From DASWIV01 sp036397475 (lineage in GTDB: Bacteria > JAJVIF01 > JAPKYR01): a stretch of DNA of 7,845 nucleotides. The notes below the pieces were generated by a model. It saw only the letters and a program-made list of their open reading frames with translations, had not been told where the DNA came from and did not search any database. The stretch is from contig DASWIV010000339.1 of the NCBI GenBank assembly GCA_036397475.1, positions 1 through 7,845 of the forward strand. The letters are read 5' to 3'. Shown in pieces: positions 5,955 to 7,845 of this stretch; position 1 is the stretch's first letter; every line of letters starts with the position of its first letter. Made by a program: the position numbers and the translations under genes.

Positions 5955-6842
5955 ATGAAATATATTCTTACAGTTTTAACATTATTGATATTCGCAATTG
6001 GAATCTCCTGCAGCTCGGGAGGGAGTGGTGTCATCACCGGACGCGTGCTGGACGGCTTTGGAAATCCGCTCGGCGGCGATGGGGTCTATGTGGTTCTCCA
6101 GGGTAATCCGGTCCAGAATCATCCGGACCAGTGGGGTAACTTCATTATCAACGCCCCGACAGGAAGTTACACTTTGATAATCTCATTCTCGAACCCTGCC
6201 GCAGGTTTTAATTACCGGGTAACGGACGATGTGGTGATAGGTTCCGGGTCCCGAAACCTCGGTTCATACACGCTTTTGAACGTCCAGAACATGGATGCAT
6301 GGGAGGCGTATAACGCCAAGGACTGGCAGGGAGCGATCTCGAAGTTCAACGAGCAGGCTTCGCTTGCCCGTGGTGGACAGGTCTTCCTTCCTTACATGCG
6401 CATTATCGAGGGCGATGTCAACGAAAATACCCTGCTCACACAGGGGATCCTGTCCGCTGAAAATGGGCTTGGATGGACCTATGCTCGTGGGCTGGGCAAT
6501 TTCGATGAAGCAAGGTCGCATTTCGAGCTGAGTATGTCGAGTGGCTACAACAATTACGATGCCAAGGTCGGGCTCGCAGGAATCGCTCTCACAGATGGCG
6601 ATGCGGAAACAGCGGTCAAATACATCCAGGAAGTTCTCGATATTCCCGGCATCTACGATTCTTCGCAGACGCACGATCAGATTCACGATATCGACCTGAT
6701 GGCGGCAAGGAGCCTTGCTGAATTCCTGCTTGGTTACGACGCTGACAGCAGGAGTACTGCCCAGACAATCGCGGATAAGCTTCCCGAGCTTGGAAATCCC
6801 GGCTCAGCGACCCTGATCGAAGTCCTCGAGAATTTCAGATAG
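5955..6842 (+). CDS. Lipoprotein with carboxypeptidase-regulatory-like beta domain and TPR-like repeats
   Basis: The preferred start, ATG 5955, gives 295 residues; a 304-residue form from GTG 5928 is possible. The N-terminus is a hydrophobic signal ending in IGISC-SSGG. Cys19 is the likely lipidated residue, although Gly at -3 makes the lipobox imperfect. A glycine/serine tether follows. Residues about 25-110 (GVITGRVLDGFGNPLGG, DQWGNFIINAPTGSYTL) match the layout of a carboxypeptidase-regulatory-like beta sandwich. The C-terminal half is helical with TPR-like motifs: AWEAYNAKDWQGAISKF, GLGWTYARGLGNFDEARSHFELSM and GLAGIALTDGDAETAVKYIQEVL. This suggests a membrane-anchored scaffold or binding protein facing the periplasm or surface. 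It follows the S8 protease by 36 bp and precedes a clear terminator, so the two are probably co-expressed. The specific role is unknown. Confidence 0.85.
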   Translation: MKYILTVLTLLIFAIGISCSSGGSGVITGRVLDGFGNPLGGDGVYVVLQGNPVQNHPDQWGNFIINAPTGSYTLIISFSNPAAGFNYRVTDDVVIGSGSRNLGSYTLLNVQNMDAWEAYNAKDWQGAISKFNEQASLARGGQVFLPYMRIIEGDVNENTLLTQGILSAENGLGWTYARGLGNFDEARSHFELSMSSGYNNYDAKVGLAGIALTDGDAETAVKYIQEVLDIPGIYDSSQTHDQIHDIDLMAARSLAEFLLGYDADSRSTAQTIADKLPELGNPGSATLIEVLENFR

Positions 6843-6870
6843 AAATTCCGATAATCAATGAAACAACCTT

Positions 6871-6897
6871 ACCCGGCGACAATATGCCGGGTTTTTT
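6871..6897 (+). terminator. Intrinsic (rho-independent) terminator
   Basis: ACCCGGC (6871-6877) and GCCGGGT (6886-6892) form a perfect 7-bp GC-rich stem around the 8-nt loop GACAATAT. A T-run through 6897 follows. It lies 28 bp after the lipoprotein stop and ends the protease-lipoprotein transcript. Confidence 0.9.
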
Positions 6898-6902
6898 ATT
6901 TA

Positions 6903-6931
6903 CAGACATTACGCACCCACTTCGGTATAAT
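6903..6931 (+). promoter_or_regulatory. Promoter of the exported-protein gene at 6940
   Basis: A perfect -10 TATAAT (6926-6931) is spaced 17 bp from a -35-like CAGACA (6903-6908, four of six matches to TTGACA). It sits just after the terminator, as expected for a new transcription unit. The -10 ends 8 nt before the ATG at 6940, so the expected +1 is within about 1-3 nt of the start codon. Confidence 0.6.
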
Positions 6932-6939
6932 GCCCCACT

Positions 6940-7845
6940 ATGACATCGATTAATGTGATCTATCGAAATTTGATGCTGGCAGTCTTACTTATCCTTATGG
7001 CTGCAACACCATTGTTAGCCCAGGATGAGGCGACCACAACCGGCGAAACCGCTGTTGTCCAGAAAGGCGTTTACTGGTGGGCTGACGATTACACCGGAAT
7101 TTCGGTCTTTAAAGGTTACGGAGTCGAAACAGTCGCAGTCAGGCTTGGAAAAGCGGGCTGGGACCCTGAAACGTCTCTCATATCCTGGAAAGACGGTCCT
7201 GTCGATCTTTCATCACTCCCCATGGAACTCAAATACGATCCAGTTGTCGAAATTGATTATTCTGACTGGAAGGATCTGCATCCCGAAGGTATCCGAAATT
7301 TTATCCTCGGTGAAATTTCTCCACTCATGCTCCAGAATTCCATCAATTATTCAACGATTGAATTTCGCGTGATCACGCCAATGAATATTCTCCCATCGCG
7401 GATCGCAGCCGACATTCTCGATCCGGGAATTGCTACATCGCTCATTGCCGGTTCGGGGCTAAATGTCGCGACAGGCATCGACGCGGCACTTATTCCATAT
7501 ATTTCAAATGATAAACTGCTCACATTTTCTTCGGGTGACGATTCACTCGTATTGTATTTCATGAATTATGGTTACTCGGGTCCGTCGCCAAGAATAGTCG
7601 ACCGCGCATGGGTCGATTCAACCGTCAGCACCATTGAAGAATATGCGATTAATTATTCCATAGTACTACCGGTGTATAACCAGGCGGTCTTGTATCCTGC
7701 GGGAAATATGGATGCGCCACGCCTGCTTCCATCAATTGACGTTGAAAAATTATCGATGTACTCCGACATCCGGCAGATGGGTACAGCCGGCACAGAGTAC
7801 ACCATTCTGAATCCCGAAGGCCTTGGTATCCCGGGCATCCAGGCG
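6940..7845 (+). CDS. Exported protein of unknown function, 3' partial
   Basis: The frame from ATG 6940 is open for 302 codons to the window edge with no stop, so the gene is cut on the right. It starts MTSINVIYRNLMLAVLLILM and continues AATPLLA-QDEA. This is a clear signal peptide with likely cleavage after A27; there is no lipobox Cys. The mature part has alternating hydrophobic strands and helices: GVYWWADD, VETVAVRLG, DPVVEIDYSDW, IEFRVITPMNI, LLTFSSGDDSLVLYFMNYGYSG and YAINYSIVLPVYN. This order resembles a TIM-barrel-like exported protein such as DUF3142 members, but that is a weak inference. No catalytic motif can be named. It has its own promoter after a terminator, so it is separate from the protease unit. 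No Shine-Dalgarno precedes the ATG. Start, export signal and continuous frame are well supported; function is unknown. Confidence 0.85.
   Translation, partial: MTSINVIYRNLMLAVLLILMAATPLLAQDEATTTGETAVVQKGVYWWADDYTGISVFKGYGVETVAVRLGKAGWDPETSLISWKDGPVDLSSLPMELKYDPVVEIDYSDWKDLHPEGIRNFILGEISPLMLQNSINYSTIEFRVITPMNILPSRIAADILDPGIATSLIAGSGLNVATGIDAALIPYISNDKLLTFSSGDDSLVLYFMNYGYSGPSPRIVDRAWVDSTVSTIEEYAINYSIVLPVYNQAVLYPAGNMDAPRLLPSIDVEKLSMYSDIRQMGTAGTEYTILNPEGLGIPGIQA

Noticed and set aside
7025..7372. 115-residue + strand ORF inside the last gene region
   Set aside because: It lies in another frame of the continuous 6940-7845 coding region, and its arginine- and serine-rich translation has no family features; it is a shadow.

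Overview
The window looks like chromosomal DNA from a bacterium of moderate G+C, probably one with two membranes. It carries ordinary cofactor and tRNA-modification genes, followed by a secreted protease, a lipoprotein and another exported protein. No phylum can be named from sequence alone; an uncultured lineage is a guess. I see no mobile element, CRISPR array, tRNA or rRNA.

Left part (1-2998, all + strand). This is a compact housekeeping run: nadC (quinolinate phosphoribosyltransferase, 5' end cut by the window edge), a 101-residue coiled-coil protein of unknown function, coaX (type III pantothenate kinase) and a DusB-like tRNA-dihydrouridine synthase. The first three are closely spaced (47 and 5 bp) and probably co-transcribed. 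The dus gene has a TATAAT box just before its start, so it may also have its own promoter.

Middle (3033-4091, - strand). A convergent gene encodes an ELM1-family (GT-B-like) protein. Its only usable start is a GTG exactly 6 nt downstream of an extended -10 box (TGCTACAAT), which predicts a leaderless mRNA. A 195-bp divergent intergenic region follows. It holds two perfect AT-rich palindromes, a nested inverted repeat and a good sigma70-type promoter for the next gene.

Right part (4287-7845, + strand). A secreted S8 (subtilisin-like) protease with a complete catalytic set and an unassigned C-terminal beta domain is followed closely by a lipoprotein made of a carboxypeptidase-regulatory-like beta domain plus TPR-like repeats. 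A clear intrinsic terminator (6871-6897) closes this two-gene unit. A new promoter, again almost touching the start codon, then drives a signal-peptide-bearing protein (6940 onward). That gene runs off the right edge without a stop codon. Its family is uncertain.

The most noteworthy points are the open-ended exported protein, the repeated placement of -10 boxes 6-11 nt before start codons (suggesting leaderless or near-leaderless transcription), the protease-lipoprotein pair, and a divergent catalytic motif in the Dus enzyme. I found no convincing sign of a wholly new multi-gene system.
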